DNA of 64,000 nucleotides from Lepturacanthus savala (GCA_030544235.1 CM060470.1:8248856-8312855), one strand, 5' to 3'. Positions 1-12,559 are shown, counted from the first letter of the stretch. The notes: a model not told the origin generated them from the letters alone. Numbers and translations are program-made.

Positions 1-130
1 TGGTGTGTGTGCCCAATGATAGGCTGGCGACCATCTGGGGTGTATCCCTGCCTCTCGCCGTAATGCGCTGGGATTGGCTCCAGCAGACCCCTGCAACCCT
101 AATGAGGAAGCAGGTATAGAAGCTGAGATG
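1..130 (+). mobile_element. V-SINE-type SINE, 3' portion, cut by window edge
   Basis: The sequence matches, in reverse orientation, the 3' half of the two fuller copies near 27.3 kb and 36.5 kb. Shared blocks include GGCTGGCGACCATCTGGGG, a CCCTGCCTCTYGCCGTAATG segment and a GCTCCAGCAGACCCCTGC segment, ending in AGGAAGCAGGTATAGAAG. The tRNA-like head and central domain would lie upstream of base 1. The 3' end is diverged and lacks a clear target duplication. Confidence 0.75.
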
Positions 131-172
131 ATGCACTTGCACTACCTTGCCTCGTTTGTACTGACCTCCACA

Positions 173-185
173 ATATATATGTATG

Positions 186-260
<75 letters not shown>
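173..260. repeat. (TA)n microsatellite
   Basis: About 88 bp of nearly pure TA with an imperfect GTATGTATGT lead-in. It produces the artificial YIYI reading frames on both strands and has no coding meaning. Confidence 0.97.
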
Positions 261-265
<5 letters not shown>

Positions 266-1140
266 TGACAACTCAGAAATCTCCTAGCTGGTTCAATCCC
301 AAATTCCAAAAGCAAATCCAGCTGTTAACCTGTCAAATATACGTTCAACAACTAGTTCAACAATGTTGGCTCATTATCTGCTATAAGAATAACACAGGAC
401 CATAGTTTAACTGGCATGTTGTGCATGTTTCATGTTAATCAATTTGGTGTTCCCAGGCAAATATGACTGTTCCTCATCATAAAAACTGTAATAATACATA
501 TATTATCACCTCTTGTTGTGTAAGAAATATTTTTTCTTTTTTTGTTAAATCAACATAACTTGAACATTACTCTGAATTTGAGTCCTAAAAAGCACAGTTT
601 CTGGATTATTTTGACTATAAGAAATATTCACATGAAATGCAGTCTGCTTTTTATCATAGACTACTTTAGATCAAAGTTACCAAGGACATTTGTTTTGAAA
701 TCATTTAAATGTGTGTTTGTGTTTGTGTGTGTCCATCTGATAAATGTAGCTGTACCTGAATTCAATTACATTACATTAATTACATTAATGCTGGTCTCCC
801 CTATTCATTTCTAATTTTTTGACAGGGAACACCAAGGACAAAAGTTAAATTAAAACACAAAATTGTATGCAATGTTCCCTCTAATTTGTCGTGTTCCCTC
901 CCGACGGGGTTATGTCCATTTTGCAAAGACTGCAAGTCGTCTGTTGCCATCCTTTTGTGTGTTCTAAAACTTTTGAAGGGTAGTGTATATCTCCAATTAC
1001 TGCATTTATGTACAAATAAAGTACTGGAGGGGGGGGGGGGACCTATATGTTTTTCAGAAGTTGGAAGAGACACGTCCTTCCCCGTCTCCTCCCCCCAGGA
1101 CCAGCACCTGTGATACAAGGTACAGAGATAGAAAATGTGC
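261..1140. other. Unique AT-rich DNA, no gene seen
   Basis: Only short chance frames occur here. A run of twelve G lies at 1029-1040. I recognise no repeat family apart from short T and GT runs. Confidence 0.6.
1029..1040 (+). repeat. G12 homopolymer
   Basis: Twelve consecutive G, preceded by GGAG. Such runs are length-variable and could stack as a G-quadruplex. I see no function. Confidence 0.9.
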
Positions 1141-1965
1141 TGCGAGTGTGTTCACTTCCTCCGGCTGCGGAGCAGTGTGAAAGGAGCCCTGTGGACCTCG
1201 CGGTGGTAATTAAGAAAATGAATGTGCTCTAAAACTTACTTGCTGATGACAACCTTTTCGGGGCGTATGGCATTATGGCTTTATAAAAGAAAGGCAGCGG
1301 TTTTGACTTTTACTCCATTCTCTCACAGTAATGTAGATTGAAATATTTTTTCAATGACACCGCCGCCTTTAGATAATAGTTTTCACTGTCAGTGCTCGAG
1401 GACAGGAAAGAGGTCAGCGTGAGTGCAATCAGCCGGTCGTAGAACTATAACGCTTCACATAGAAGCTAATTCACATCGTCGCCCTCCCCCACCAAAGTGC
1501 TCAGTTGTGGATTTAATTGAGAGCTAAGCTCCCAACTGGGGATTCTACACCAAGGCGAGCTGACATTGGCAAATCATACCACCTCTTCATAAGTGAAGCT
1601 CCCGTTTTGCTGACGCACCAAAAAATGAATATATGGCTGCAATTACATCCCTTTCTCTCATCACCAACATATTTTCCCCTCGTGAATATCTCAGAAACTG
1701 CTGTGCCGCTTCAAGCCGGGGTTACATGTTTTTTTTGGGAGGTTTTTTTTGTCCCCCAAGTCACTTTTTTGCAGACATTTATGGGGGTGTTTTAAATAAA
1801 ACGAAGCGAGGCATCAATAAGGTTTTGTAATTGGCTGCTGGAGTCTCCAAACATGAGGAGTAGGTAAAGGTTGGAGCGTCCTCAGCTGAATGAACTTCAC
1901 ATAAATGAAGGCCATATACTGTCAGCTCACGATTGTTCTCTTCCCTGTGTAGTCTCCTGTGTGTG
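1141..1965. other. Unique complex DNA, weak candidate non-coding regulatory block
   Basis: This stretch is less AT-rich than its surroundings, free of recognised repeats, and has mixed composition with several TAAT/ATTA cores, including GAAGCTAATTCACATCG near 1462 and the TAAATGAAGGCC segment near 1903. Reading frames here are short and unlike known proteins. Conservation cannot be judged without alignment. Confidence 0.25.
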
Positions 1966-3094
1966 TTTTTTTTAATTAAGCAATGAATATGCTAATATAA
2001 CTGCATTCAGTGACATTTTTTTAAAGTTATGTTTTTATTTTGTTTAACCTTCATTTAACCAAGTAAGTCAAATGAAAACATTTTCATTAACAATTACGAC
2101 CTGACCAAAAGGTACGTCCCTGCTGCCATTTATACTTTGTTTGCAATCTATATTTAATTAAAATGATATAGTGTAATTATCCTCCTGTTTTCTTACAGGT
2201 AAAGGTTTACCCAAAGAAAGGGGAAAAAAAACTTTATTGCTTTATTTATGCTTCATCTACTGGTAAAAATCGACCAAAAGTGGTAATTAACCATTTGCCG
2301 TTTTCTTTCTAAAATAGCTTTGTGTAATTAGATATTTCAAATTTTTCTTTCATCAAAACAGCAAAGAAATTCATGCAAAGAACTACCTCTGTTGCCATGG
2401 CTACCCCTACATCGGTTTAAAATTCAATAATTAATGTTTGTTTCTTCTAATTTCTTTGACTTGGGGTTCTTTCAAAAGAATTATGACGTATCATTTTCTG
2501 AGCCAAATCTGTTATGGTTTTAGCGTCTAATTATTAAAAGTGCTGCAGTAAAACAACATGGAAAATCATCACATACAAACAGTAACTGGAGACTCATACA
2601 AAAACATGCTGCCAACTGCTGATAACAATTTGATCGGATTAAATAATGAAATTATACTTTAGATTAGAATTCATAGTTTTGCTCTGTGATTATTAAAAAT
2701 GCTGTAATGAAAGAAGTAAGCAATGACAGATGATTTCAACAATGCAAAATGAGAAAAAAAACATTTGTGGCCGTTTATGAAAGATTTACGAGTTTACAAG
2801 GTGCCATTGAATGCACCACGGTGTTACACGCCATGCTATACAAAGCAAAGTAAATTTCCAAGTTTACAAGGTGCTTGTGTACAGTGTTTAAGTTTTTAAA
2901 TGGAAATGGTGCAACTGCACCTGGCATGTGTAGATGACGTGTCGTGACTGCAAACTCAGCAAAGGCTGTTTGTATGCAGCAAGGGGAGACGGAGTTGGTG
3001 CAGGTGTGTCCCTGTGCAGCTCCAAGAAATAGGATACAAACATACAGGCCTAAGCATGCAAAGATCGTCTTCCTGTCTAAACTTCTGTTGGAGG
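1966..3094. other. Unique AT-rich DNA with one X-box-like site
   Basis: No gene is visible. The part from 2330 to 2720 is repeat-free and TAAT-rich, and holds a near-palindromic RFX-type site at 2391-2404. The remainder is ordinary AT-rich sequence. Confidence 0.5.
2391..2404. promoter_or_regulatory. RFX X-box-like motif
   Basis: GTTGCCATGGCTAC differs at one base from the palindromic X-box form GTTGCCATGGCAAC bound by RFX transcription factors. One-mismatch matches are expected to turn up by chance in a window this size, so this is only a candidate. Confidence 0.3.
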
Positions 3095-3560
3095 TACACT
3101 TCCATTCAAAAGTTTGGGGTCACCCAGACAGTTTTCCATGAAGGGTGACACTTTTATTTACGACCCTGAGTTGTATAATGAATAGAAAATATAGTCAAGA
3201 CATTGACAAGTTTAGATGTAATGATCTCTATTTGAAATATGTTTTTCATTCAAACTTTGCTTTCAGTTTTATAGCTTCTCTAAGCAGCTAAACTGTTTTC
3301 AGCTGTGCTAACATGATTGCACAAGGGTTTTCTAATCATCCATTAGCCTTCTAACGCAACAAGCAAACACATTGTACCATTAGAACACTGGAGTGATAGT
3401 TGCTGGAAATGGGCCTCTATACACCTATGTAGATATTGCACCAAAAAACAGACTTTTGCAGCTAGAATAGTCATTTTAAGTTTAAAGTTGTCTCCATTGA
3501 AAACAGTGCTTTTCTTTCGAAATTAAGGAAAGTGATCCCAAACTGTCGAACGGTAGTGTA
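3095..3560 (+). mobile_element. Tc1-like MITE, full-length copy (466 bp)
   Basis: It begins TACACTTCCATTCAAAAG and ends CTGTCGAACGGTAGTGTA, which are imperfect terminal inverted repeats around TTTGGGGTCAC / GTGATCCCAAA, with TA at both outer ends as expected for Tc1/mariner insertion. There is no transposase frame. Internal blocks (ACACTTTTATTTACGACC; GTTGCTGGAAATGGGCCTCT) recur in the copies at 45.6, 45.9, 51.0 and 52.7 kb, so this copy serves as a reference for the family. Confidence 0.85.
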
Positions 3561-5280
3561 AATGGGAAAAACAAATTGAATTTTAAGAATTCAGGAAAAC
3601 CGATATTTTAAAATAATCAAGTCTCACAATGAGGGACTGGTTCCCCAGAGGCAGCGGAGCTGTCAAGTCTGTGACCTGGAACTAGAATCCTACCACTGCC
3701 ACTCAAAACACTGTGTTATCCTCCCCTGTGTCAGGAAGGTCAGCTTCTCCCTGGAGGTCAAACCTGATCCTCCGTGCAAAGTGCTAGACATGCGCCTGCA
3801 ATTCATATTATATGTCTCCATGAGCAGCAGCATTGAAATTCATGTCTGTGGCCGTTCGGTTGCAGCACTTCAGTTAACACGACCATTTTTCTTGCATCTC
3901 AGAGACATACACACACACACACCTGAGCCCAGTTGTTCAAAAACTTGATTTGGAAATCCCATGCTTTGGTATCCGGCATCGGGTCCAATCCATCTTACTT
4001 CTGTGCTGTGTTTTTTTCAAAACAACAGTGGATTGGATGACCCTGATCCAGATACAAACTTTTCAACGTTTATAACAACATGAATTATCCGTGCTCTAAA
4101 TGGGACACATCAAAATGTAGGCTACTGGCTATGTAAATTAAACCGCTTCCATTTACATTTTTTTAGTGATACCCTGCATCTGCCTTGCAGGAAATAAAAT
4201 AAAATAAAGCAATGCAACCACTTCATACCAATACCAATATCAATACCTAGCTCCTACAGTCATTGGAATATTATAAAGAATTGAACATAGGAGATTATAA
4301 AAAAAATACTAAATGTCTATTAAATATATTCATTTTGTTTCATAACTGTTTGGGATATTATTTTATGAGGACACAATTCTTCATCTATTTATTTGTACTG
4401 TAACAGTTTCAACAAATTAAGTGCAAAATATAAAGAATTATTTTACTAAATGATAGAAATGTTAAAAATGATAGAGTTGATAAAGTTTTCTGCTGGTGTC
4501 AGCTTAATCCTAATGTTGGGGGAGGGGGGTTTGCATTTTCCTGATCTTACCAAAAACATTATGAACAACACACGCTGCAGGTTTGATACAGATCAAAACT
4601 AAAACCTCCTTTTCTTTCTGATTTGAACAATCCCCCGGTTTAATCCAAACCGATAAGCCAGAATTTGATCTGAACATCCGAACAACTGCGCCCGTGAGAT
4701 CCAGTTGGAGGAGTTTTTGAATTGTCTGAACATCACAAGTCAAACATCAGGTCGGTGTTATTTGTCTCCGACGTTGATCAATTCTGCTGAAAAAAATCAG
4801 GATGATGAATTAATTTCTGGCAGACACAAAGAGTAATAGTAATAGAGTGATAATAAGCTATGCTTTTGTCTGAAGACATCAAAAACCACTCAAAACTCAC
4901 TGTGATATAGGGTTCCTTCAGGAAAAAAAAAAAAAAAAAGACAAATACCACTGCAGCTACAAATATAATCCATCGGGATCTTAGATGTACTACCTGAGCA
5001 ATATCCTTCAGCACTTCAGCACAGTGCATCATTACAGGATTAATGTGTGTCTTGGCTGCCTGAGGACATAATCTAATTCTTTACCTCCTGCTATTTGTTA
5101 ATGCCTCAGAAAGCAAACACTCATCCTCACAAGGGATGATGTAGACAGTAAATGCCTGGAAGCGTGATATTGCCAATAACAGCTCTGCGAGGACAAAAGA
5201 ACAAATGTGATTATACACTATCAACATCACCATTGACTTCCTGTCTCTGTCGTTCTGTTGCTTATCACCACAGAAAAGCA
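3561..5280. other. Unique AT-rich DNA, nothing recognised
   Basis: Contains a short (CA)n at 3908-3922 and an A-run near 4922-4939. Reading frames on either strand stay under 90 codons and have no recognisable domains. Confidence 0.6.
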
Positions 5281-5450
5281 CGAGGAGCGGTCGGTTGGAG
5301 CGTACGCTTCCGTGCAGCGAGTCCGAACGAAGGCGGTCCTCGTTACGGAAAAATGGTTCTATTTTCGGTGGCTGATCGCCGCAGGCGGGAGCAGGAAAAA
5401 CAAAACAAAAACAAACACTGAGTCAAGAATGGCGTCATGTTCAGCGTTTT
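5281..5450. other. GC-richer block of unknown nature
   Basis: This is a local rise in GC and CpG (GGAGCGTACGCTTCCGTGC, CGCAGGCGGGAGC) in otherwise AT-rich DNA, about 110 bp upstream of a LINE 3' tail. Two overlapping frames of 89 and 100 codons cross it. Neither resembles a family I know. It may be older LINE or transposon sequence. Confidence 0.3.
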
Positions 5451-5559
5451 TACGTAAAGATAAATTGAATGCCATAAGAATGGCAACCACTTCGCAAAAA
5501 CAAGCGTTTCTTACTCCTACATCTCTATGTTTGTTCATATTATCATATTTATGTACATA

Positions 5560-5715
5560 ATTTACTCCATACTACACTGTACTATATTGTATCACACTGC
5601 AAATACTATATATCAAGCACTTTGCTGCTACTTGCACTTCTGATTAGATGCTAAACCACATTTCTTTACCCTGTATTTATACATGTGTAATGACAATAAA
5701 GTTGGATCTAATCTA
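5560..5715 (+). mobile_element. LINE 3' tail
   Basis: It has the teleost LINE 3'-end signature: TTGCACTTCTGATTAGATGC, then TGTAATGACAATAAAG, then a decayed TCTAA tandem tail (TCTAATCTAGG). Only the 3' terminus is present, as is usual for 5'-truncated copies. The LINE clade (L2-like) is inferred from tail style only. Confidence 0.6.
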
Positions 5716-7439
5716 GGATGAAATACCTAGTTCCTACAATCATTGGAATATACAATTCACTGACTTTTGGGAATTTATTTATTTATTTATTTTAAGTTTA
5801 TGGCAAATATGTGTTTATTGTACAGGATCTTGCCCCACCACGAGATTAACCAGAGCCTCCACTAGAGGGGACTGTTCTGCAGATGCTAGTTTAGATTGTG
5901 TGAATGCATTGTGACATACTGTATTATGTGTATGTACATTGTGTATTGGTACAGTGTATTTAAATTATGGGTTATAGCTTTTTTTTAAAATGCTGATTAT
6001 GTGGACCCCCTGTATGGACTACAGGTGAAAATTGCTTTGTAGTAATTTCTATATCATGCGCAGCAGGCAATATCTTGAATGGTGAATCGGACAAAGGAGG
6101 TAAAAAAAAAAATTTAGGTTTTCACTAGAATTGTGATTCATGAAATTCATGCTGGTTTCATTCTGACTTTGTTTGACTGAGAAAAGAAAAAAAACCAGAG
6201 TTAATTACCTTCCTCCCCCCGAGTCCTCTGGTCTTTTTCACATTTGTCTGTTGTTGTTCCAATATGTGTTTGCATAATGCTTATCTCGAAAGAGAAGATC
6301 ATCCACTCATCCATATAGGCTGCAAAGACCAAAGACACCTATAGGAATAAAACACTGAGTGGTTTTCAAGGAGGAGTGAATCATGGTCAACTCGACCCGG
6401 TTGGAGATATTTAAAGATGTGTCACCTCTCCGCCAAGGCTCTTCTACAGTATTGAACCGGGCTTCTTTGGCAGAAATCAAACACAAGCATAGATAAGCAA
6501 TTTTTTTTTTTTTATTATTTACCCAAGCAAAGGAATCAAATTGACTCATGAGGGAAGGGGATCTTCAAGAGTCCCTCATTCCAAAGAGATGGAGCTGCTT
6601 TCCTCCAGAAGGCACACTCTAAAGAATCACAAGAATGCTTCATCTCCCTTTGATGTCTCCCCGTGATGAGATATAAACCCTGATGGCAATAACAGACCTC
6701 TTTGAACAATAAAAAAAAAAAAAAAAATCGAATCTCAGCATAACAACACCAAAGGGACTCCACAGAGAGGCAGCGCTTTTACAAACACACTGTTCCCCCG
6801 GGTGAAGGAGGCTGCGTCTGCAGGGTCACTCCTGCTGGGCTGATGCACACTACCAACTTCGACTGCCCTGTAGGGATACATCATGCAACGAAATTGTTCC
6901 ATTTTCATTAAAAAGGGTTTTTAAAGGCAGTGTGTGCAGGATTCTCCTGAAAAAGAAAATGTATAGACTCATAGAAGTCACCTCTCAATTACCAGTTTTG
7001 TCCCACTAGTCACTTTTGTCCTACTTTTGTGTGTGTGTTTGTGTGTGTGCATGCGTGTGTGTGTGGCCTAGCCCTATAACGCTATATGATGCTGTGCTCC
7101 CCAATCATGGCTGACAGGGCAACATGTTTAAAATGCAGTTCAATGTAAAAACCTGTCACTTGTAAATCAGTCTAAAACTGTGTGGCATGTTTGATTAATC
7201 TGTGTTCTTTATTCTAAAATTCACTCAGGGTTTTGATATCAGAAATAATATGTAGATTAGTTTTCAGTAAGATATTATTGAGTTCATAAAGTGACATTTA
7301 GATATTTTATAAATAAATAAAATAAAAATAATATATGAATATAAATAAATTCTAAGCATGTTCTGAATAATTAAAAAGAATATATATATTAAAAATATTT
7401 AGCGATGAAAACGAATCAATAGGAAAACTGTTGCCTTAT
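5716..7439. other. Mostly unique DNA, no gene
   Basis: Contains A/T runs (near 6503 and 6713) and an imperfect (TG)n at 7028-7064. At 6924-6950 is a stretch resembling the AAAGGNA...TGCAGGATT end of the dispersed family seen at 22.65 and 33.77 kb. Reading frames are short and lack domains. Confidence 0.5.
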
Positions 7440-7539
7440 AATTTACTGTACTTAACTGGCAGCAATTATATAGAAAATTACAGTAATTATTTTTACAGTA
7501 GAAGTACTGTAATACTGTTTACTGTGTGTCTTTACTGTA

Positions 7540-7581
<42 letters not shown>

Positions 7582-7594
7582 AAATATATATATA

Positions 7595-7648
<54 letters not shown>

Positions 7649-7850
7649 TGATTTCAATTGTATTTACAGTTTGCTGATTAACTGTATTATAATACAGTAA
7701 TTCTTAACTGCTGTGATTTTCTACATTAATACTTTGACTATGGTGATTTATTGTTAAATATACAACAATTCATTGTAATGATTTTTTTACAGTAACGTTA
7801 CCATGTTTAACAGTAAATGAGTGTAGATTTCACAGCAAAGTTTTACAGTG
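7440..7850. mobile_element. ACTGTAAA-type non-autonomous element, diverged
   Basis: It is rich in TTTACAGT / ACTGTAAT words on both strands and ends GTTTTACAGTG at 7840-7850, the same terminus as the clearer copy at 57064-57350. It has no coding capacity. A (TA)n tract occupies its middle. Confidence 0.5.
7540..7646. repeat. (TA)n microsatellite with TTTA interruptions
   Basis: About 107 bp of TA with three regularly placed A/T-run interruptions, embedded in the ACTGTAAA-type repeat. It is self-complementary and could extrude as a hairpin. Confidence 0.95.
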
Positions 7851-8912
7851 TATCTTCTTTAAAACTAAAATGCTGTAGCTGCATGTTAATTGCTACAAGG
7901 TAAAAGAGTTATTAACTTTAAAGAAAAAGCTTTCATAGGTTTTCATATTGTTTTACAATAACCTTGGATTCCTTTGATGGAGAACGACGAATGCGTTTGC
8001 TTTCCCAGCAATATGAAATAGATGGAATTATGATTTGTTTAACAGAGTAAAAGAGTAAGAGTATCCATACTTATCTGTATTAATAAGCAATATCGTTATT
8101 GGTAAAATCTATATTAATATGGCACGATTACTTTTGTGTATTACGTAATTTATTCCATGCCTGTTTGTAAGAGCTTGGATCAGATGATGCATTTTGAGGT
8201 GAAATGTGGACGGTAATTAGGATGGATTGGAAGTGGGTGTCAGCTTTTAAAGCTATTACAAGCTCCTCGTGAGATGAATGTGTATTTTATCCTCCTGTAG
8301 CTGAAGTGAACCTTTTGAAGTAAGAACTGGAATCACATGGACAACATTCATAACAGATTCTTGCAGGAATCGTCTAACAAGCCGTTCCCAGCATCGATAG
8401 GCTTTTACGCTTTTTTTTCTTTTTTAATTATTTAGTGCTGGTGTGATTCCATGCCATTTTATCTATTTAATGTTTTTTTTGTTGATCATGTGTTTTCCTG
8501 CAACACTGAATGTTTCAGTGTCTTTCTCTTATTGTGTTTGTAATAAAAAAATCATTATCCATATTTCAGCGTTTACCGCTGGCTGAGTGCCATTAGAAAA
8601 CACGGTTAACACGATTAATGTCAGCACTATATACGAAAATATTGAAAGAAAATGAAGTGAACGGAAACAGATGAATAAAGCATGAGTCGTAACACATTTT
8701 GTGCTTTTACTGTCTAGTCCACATTTGTGGTTGCGAGCATCTGAATCTCCACTCTGATTTTTTTTCAGCATTTCCATGAAGTGCAACGAAATGACACTTC
8801 AGCCTGATTTTCAGGCTCCATTTGAACTGCATGTGAGCAAATCAAGCAAGTGGATGATGAATTTTGGAACTAAAATAGACTCATTACTATTCTTTTAAAT
8901 GTAGGTTATGAC
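7851..8912. other. Unique DNA, weak candidate conserved non-coding block at 8150-8870
   Basis: The second half is repeat-free and complex, with homeodomain-type cores (GGTAATTAGG near 8213, GATTAATG near 8613). It has no coding frame beyond 85 codons. It is listed as candidate regulatory sequence on texture alone. Confidence 0.25.
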
Positions 8913-10140
8913 CAGGGGTGGAAGAAGAACTGAGGTTTAGTACTTAAGTAAAAGTATCATTACCCCGCAAAATATTTACTCAAGTAAAGGTAGGAGTACT
9001 ACATCAAAATCTTACTTAAGTAAAAGTACTAAGTACTTACTTTTAATGGGTTGTCAGTCTCTGGGCTGTGGCATTATAATAAAGAATGTAGAACTACGTA
9101 TTTCTGTTATTTGTTATTTCTGTAAATACCACTGGTCATTGCTCACATGCAATATACAGCTGTTGGGAAAAAAATAATTATTCCAGCCATTCCATTCCAG
9201 CAACTGTTGAATTCCAACATTCTGCTTAAAGAGACACCAGGAATGGAATAAAGTCAACCAAGAACAATGGTAAAGACTTAAAGGTAATGTTAATATTGGA
9301 ATTTGTTGTCAGTAGTTTATAGACTCAAACAAAAATGTTCCTTTTGCTCAAACACCTATAAGTAGTAAAATCAGAAAAACTGATATTTTTGCAGTGGTCT
9401 CTAATTTATTTCCAGAGCAATATGTGTATAAAAAGGACGGCTGTCAAAATTGTGTGAAATATTGTGTATAGTCTTACTTAACCTTCCTCTTGTCTTAGAG
9501 TCGCTCCTGACCTGGTTTAGATTTTAAATGCATAACTCTGTCATTTGCATTAAGATTTTATCGGGTACCCCTAGTTCAAAAGTTTTCAATAAAATACAAA
9601 ATGCTCTGGTTAAAATTGTTTGCAGTCTTAGGGTCTGTTTAAAATAATGTGAATGACAAGTTATTTACTTATTTACCAGTTAGACATGATATACTACTAT
9701 TTTCAATCCAAGTCATTTACTTGCCAACATATAACACTGCTCTTAACAGACCACAACACTGTGTGCTGTTAAAAGCAGTAAAAGGAAAACACAACAGCAA
9801 CTAATCACGAGTGCTATCTCTTTGAATTTTTAATCATCAAAGCATTCTGTTCAACAAGGTCTGCTTTCTAAAGTCATTTACTCTACTCAGCATGCACAGC
9901 AAATGTAGCCTAATGTGTGTTGAAGTAGAGGCAGGTCCCTACATGATTGTTTAGAAGTTGCAAACAGTGCAATCAGGAGGCAATTCTTCATGCATTTGAT
10001 AGAAATCTGTTAATATCATAAATTACAATTTCAGAAAAGTATGACTACAAAGTACATAATTGCAGAAAAAAATGAGTGAAGTAAAAGTAAAAGTGTGCAT
10101 TATCATTTTTACTTGAGAAAAATACAAAAGAAAAAAACCT
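8913..10140. mobile_element. hAT-like non-autonomous element (about 1.2 kb)
   Basis: It starts CAGGGGTGGAAGAAG, a hAT-style terminus, followed by the fish motif TACTTAAGTAAAAGTA repeated several times. Related words (AAGTAAAAGTAAAAGTG, TTTTTACTTGAGAAAAATAC) appear in opposite sense at 10075-10125. There is no transposase frame. The interior holds ordinary AT-rich DNA with a TTAACCTTCCTCTTGTC motif at 9479, typical of another fish repeat, so the element may be composite. The right terminus is eroded. Confidence 0.55.
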
Positions 10141-10705
10141 ACTTAACCCATTGAAGCCTATGAGCCTTTAAATCAATGACTATCATTTTATACTTCAAAT
10201 AAAAAATTTAAATGTTACTCATACAGCTTTTCAAAGTTTCCAAGTGCTTCTTCTCATATGACGTCATCAACTTCCTGTCCTTTCCTCCTGAGAACATGGG
10301 GAAGACAAATCCTCCCAAAAATAGGTCATTTTATTTGGATTATTCAGATTTTCAACCCTGATATGTATATATCTAATAATTTAAGGCTTTAGAATAATCC
10401 CCCTAAAAGGAATTTTGTACATGGGATAAATAGATTTATGTTTATGGGCATATTTGTGCAAGCTGCGACTATAATAGCCTTTAAAAAGCTATTTTCTGCA
10501 AAAAACAAATGTACGAAATAAAAAAAAATAGATATATAACATCATTCTTAGTGACTCAACTGTTATAATTATATGCACAACACTGGTTATGACCCAATAA
10601 CTGTAAACAACAAGTTACACAATTGCTTGCAAACATTTATACAGTACATAGAAAACGCCTAAATAGAGATTACTACCAGATATAATAACCGCAGTTAATT
10701 ATGCT
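10141..10705. other. AT-rich unique DNA, nothing recognised
   Basis: No frame, repeat terminus or RNA gene can be supported here. Confidence 0.6.
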
Positions 10706-11150
10706 GTGATAAAATACAGGGATTTGTTGCACAGCTCAGCATTCGGCGAGAATGATAAGTGCCAGCAGTGCAGCTCTCCCCGGCTCGCTGCCTCCTGCAA
10801 CTGTGTCACAGCCACTTGCTATGTCAACAGGCCTGCCTTCCATCATCAATATTTATCAGTGTCTGCCCACCGAGGGGACTGCTGCACCCGACGTTACTAC
10901 ACTCGCCTCATACGTCTACATACCGGAACTTTGTTCCAGCAGTTTTTTCGGAGCTCACGGCGCCTGTCGGCCATACGGAATGACATTCCGCAATGCCACA
11001 CAAGGGCAGAGATAGCTGATGAGTTGGCTTCGCACGTGGCCTGGCTGCTATGAAATAAGAAGCCATGTCAGTGGTTGAGATGCACTTTAATGAGCAAACA
11101 GCTTTTAAGCCTCCTGTTATGCTCATTTCTCAGCAACAGCCAATGGTTGA
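10706..11150. other. Complex block: candidate regulatory element or exon-like ORF
   Basis: This is a repeat-free block of balanced composition in very AT-rich surroundings. Three overlapping plus-strand frames stay open: 115 codons from 10706, 87 from 10752 and 74 from 10759. The longest encodes a Cys/His-rich, Arg-rich peptide that I cannot assign. No splice pattern or upstream exon is evident, so a stop-poor non-coding element is at least as likely. It lies just before the block cluster at 11.8-14.15 kb. Confidence 0.35.
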
Positions 11151-11810
11151 AAAGACGTCCGAAAAACAAAAAAAAAAATCCTAATCAGCATTGTCACTAT
11201 TTCATTATTAACTCCATTGCTGACTATTCTATCAGTATTTATTAGAGTGGTGTTCCTGACCTCTAACAGGTAGTAGTTTATTTAGGATAAGTCACTTGTT
11301 TTTTGTAAAAAAAAAAAAAAAAATTGAACATTGAAAACATTGAAATATAACATTTAAATTTAGTTTTTTTTTGTGTGTGTGTGTGTGTGTGTGTAATACG
11401 TCTTATAATATATGACATTTTTGACAATCTTTTACCTCCAATTTGATACTGCAAATCGACCTGATCTGTCTCTATGTGATATAAACATGCAGGCACATGT
11501 GAGATGAAACATTTTCATTTTATACGTTGATTACACTAATTTTAAGGCAAAATGAAGAAGTTTCATCCAGAAAAAAAATATATTTTTTTCTAGATCTTCA
11601 AACTTTAAAATGGGTCAATTTGACCCATAACTTAAAAGGAGGGTTAAATACATCAGCTAATTAGCAATTAGACAAAAAAAAAAGGCAACATGGGGACATG
11701 TATAGAAAACGTGTGATGTGATTGCAACGTTGCGGTTGGAACCCTGATTTGAATCTGTGTTATATACTTGTAGCTGCAATGGAGCGTGAACGAGTCGATA
11801 CGGAACATAA
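11151..11810. other. AT-rich DNA with (TG)n and a TTAA-type repeat end
   Basis: Holds A-runs, a (TG)n at 11372-11394, and at 11605-11646 a segment with GGGTCAATTTGACCC followed by GGAGGGTTAA. The latter resembles the end of the abundant fish 'TTAACCCTCC...' family, whose TTAA border suggests a piggyBac-type MITE. Confidence 0.45.
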
Positions 11811-12240
11811 ACGCTCTGGTCAAATATTAAAGAAAATCGAGGTGAGTTTTATCGGGCAAATCCAGCGTCGAAGGGGTCACTTTTCACACGTCGGTATCTA
11901 GTCCATTACTTCAGTGCATCTGTACATTCTGACCTGGATTTGTGAACGCCGTCGGGCCGGCTTCAAGCTGTTCGCGCACACGGTGACTCAGAACAAGCTG
12001 GCTCTGCTGCACCCAATGAGCAGATGTCCGGGAGAATAAATTGGCTGCGGAAAGTTTGTCAGGCACCTGTTCAATCCATCGCGGTAGGAGACATCAGACA
12101 AGATGCGCAACGGTGACAGATGTTCAGGAACGGGGACGGGTTGCCGTTTTCATGCGAGTTTATCAATGAAGGAGCATAACGAACCATTAAAACAAACCCC
12201 TATCTGTTGCCGCCATTGAATTCAGGTATGTACAGTCATT
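11811..12240. other. Candidate conserved non-coding block
   Basis: About 430 bp of repeat-free, CpG-containing, high-complexity sequence with no long reading frame, including GTCGGGCCGGCTTCAAGC and CAATCCATCGCGGTAGG. A SINE abuts its 3' side. This texture is typical of vertebrate developmental enhancers. Conservation itself was not observed. Confidence 0.35.
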
Positions 12241-12244
12241 TATT

Positions 12245-12411
12245 TCCACAGCTGGGTACCATACGAGGTGCTGCCCGATCATTGGGGATGTCATTTAAAC
12301 TCACACAATTTCGGGTTAAATATCTTGCCTGAGGACACTGACAGCCAAAATTGAACCGCTGGTCTTCTGATTATTAGATGACTGCTCTACCTTCCAAGCC
12401 ACAGCCCCCCC
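12245..12411 (-). mobile_element. tRNA-derived SINE, 3'-truncated
   Basis: Read on the minus strand it begins with a poly-G run, then GCTGTGGCTTGGAAGGTAG, an A-box-like segment, followed by AGACCAGCGGTTCAATTTT, a degenerate B-box. The body is the common fish tRNA-SINE type (GTGTCCTCAGGCAAGATA, TTTAACCCGAAATTG). The A/B boxes are the internal RNA polymerase III promoter of such elements. The decayed B-box suggests this copy is old and silent. Confidence 0.7.
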
Positions 12412-12559
12412 ATCAATAAATAAACAAAACTTTCATACATTTTTCTCATGAATAAGAGCACTTAATTATCAAGATCTCAGGATATTTGTGTATTACTGTA
12501 ATTTACTACTATGTCTAGACCCTTCTTCTTTAGACTCTTGCATTTCTCTTTGATTTCTC

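Noticed and set aside
187..405. YIYIYI reading frames here and near 18.2 and 63.5 kb
   Set aside because: Direct translation of (TA)n microsatellites; open in several frames at once.
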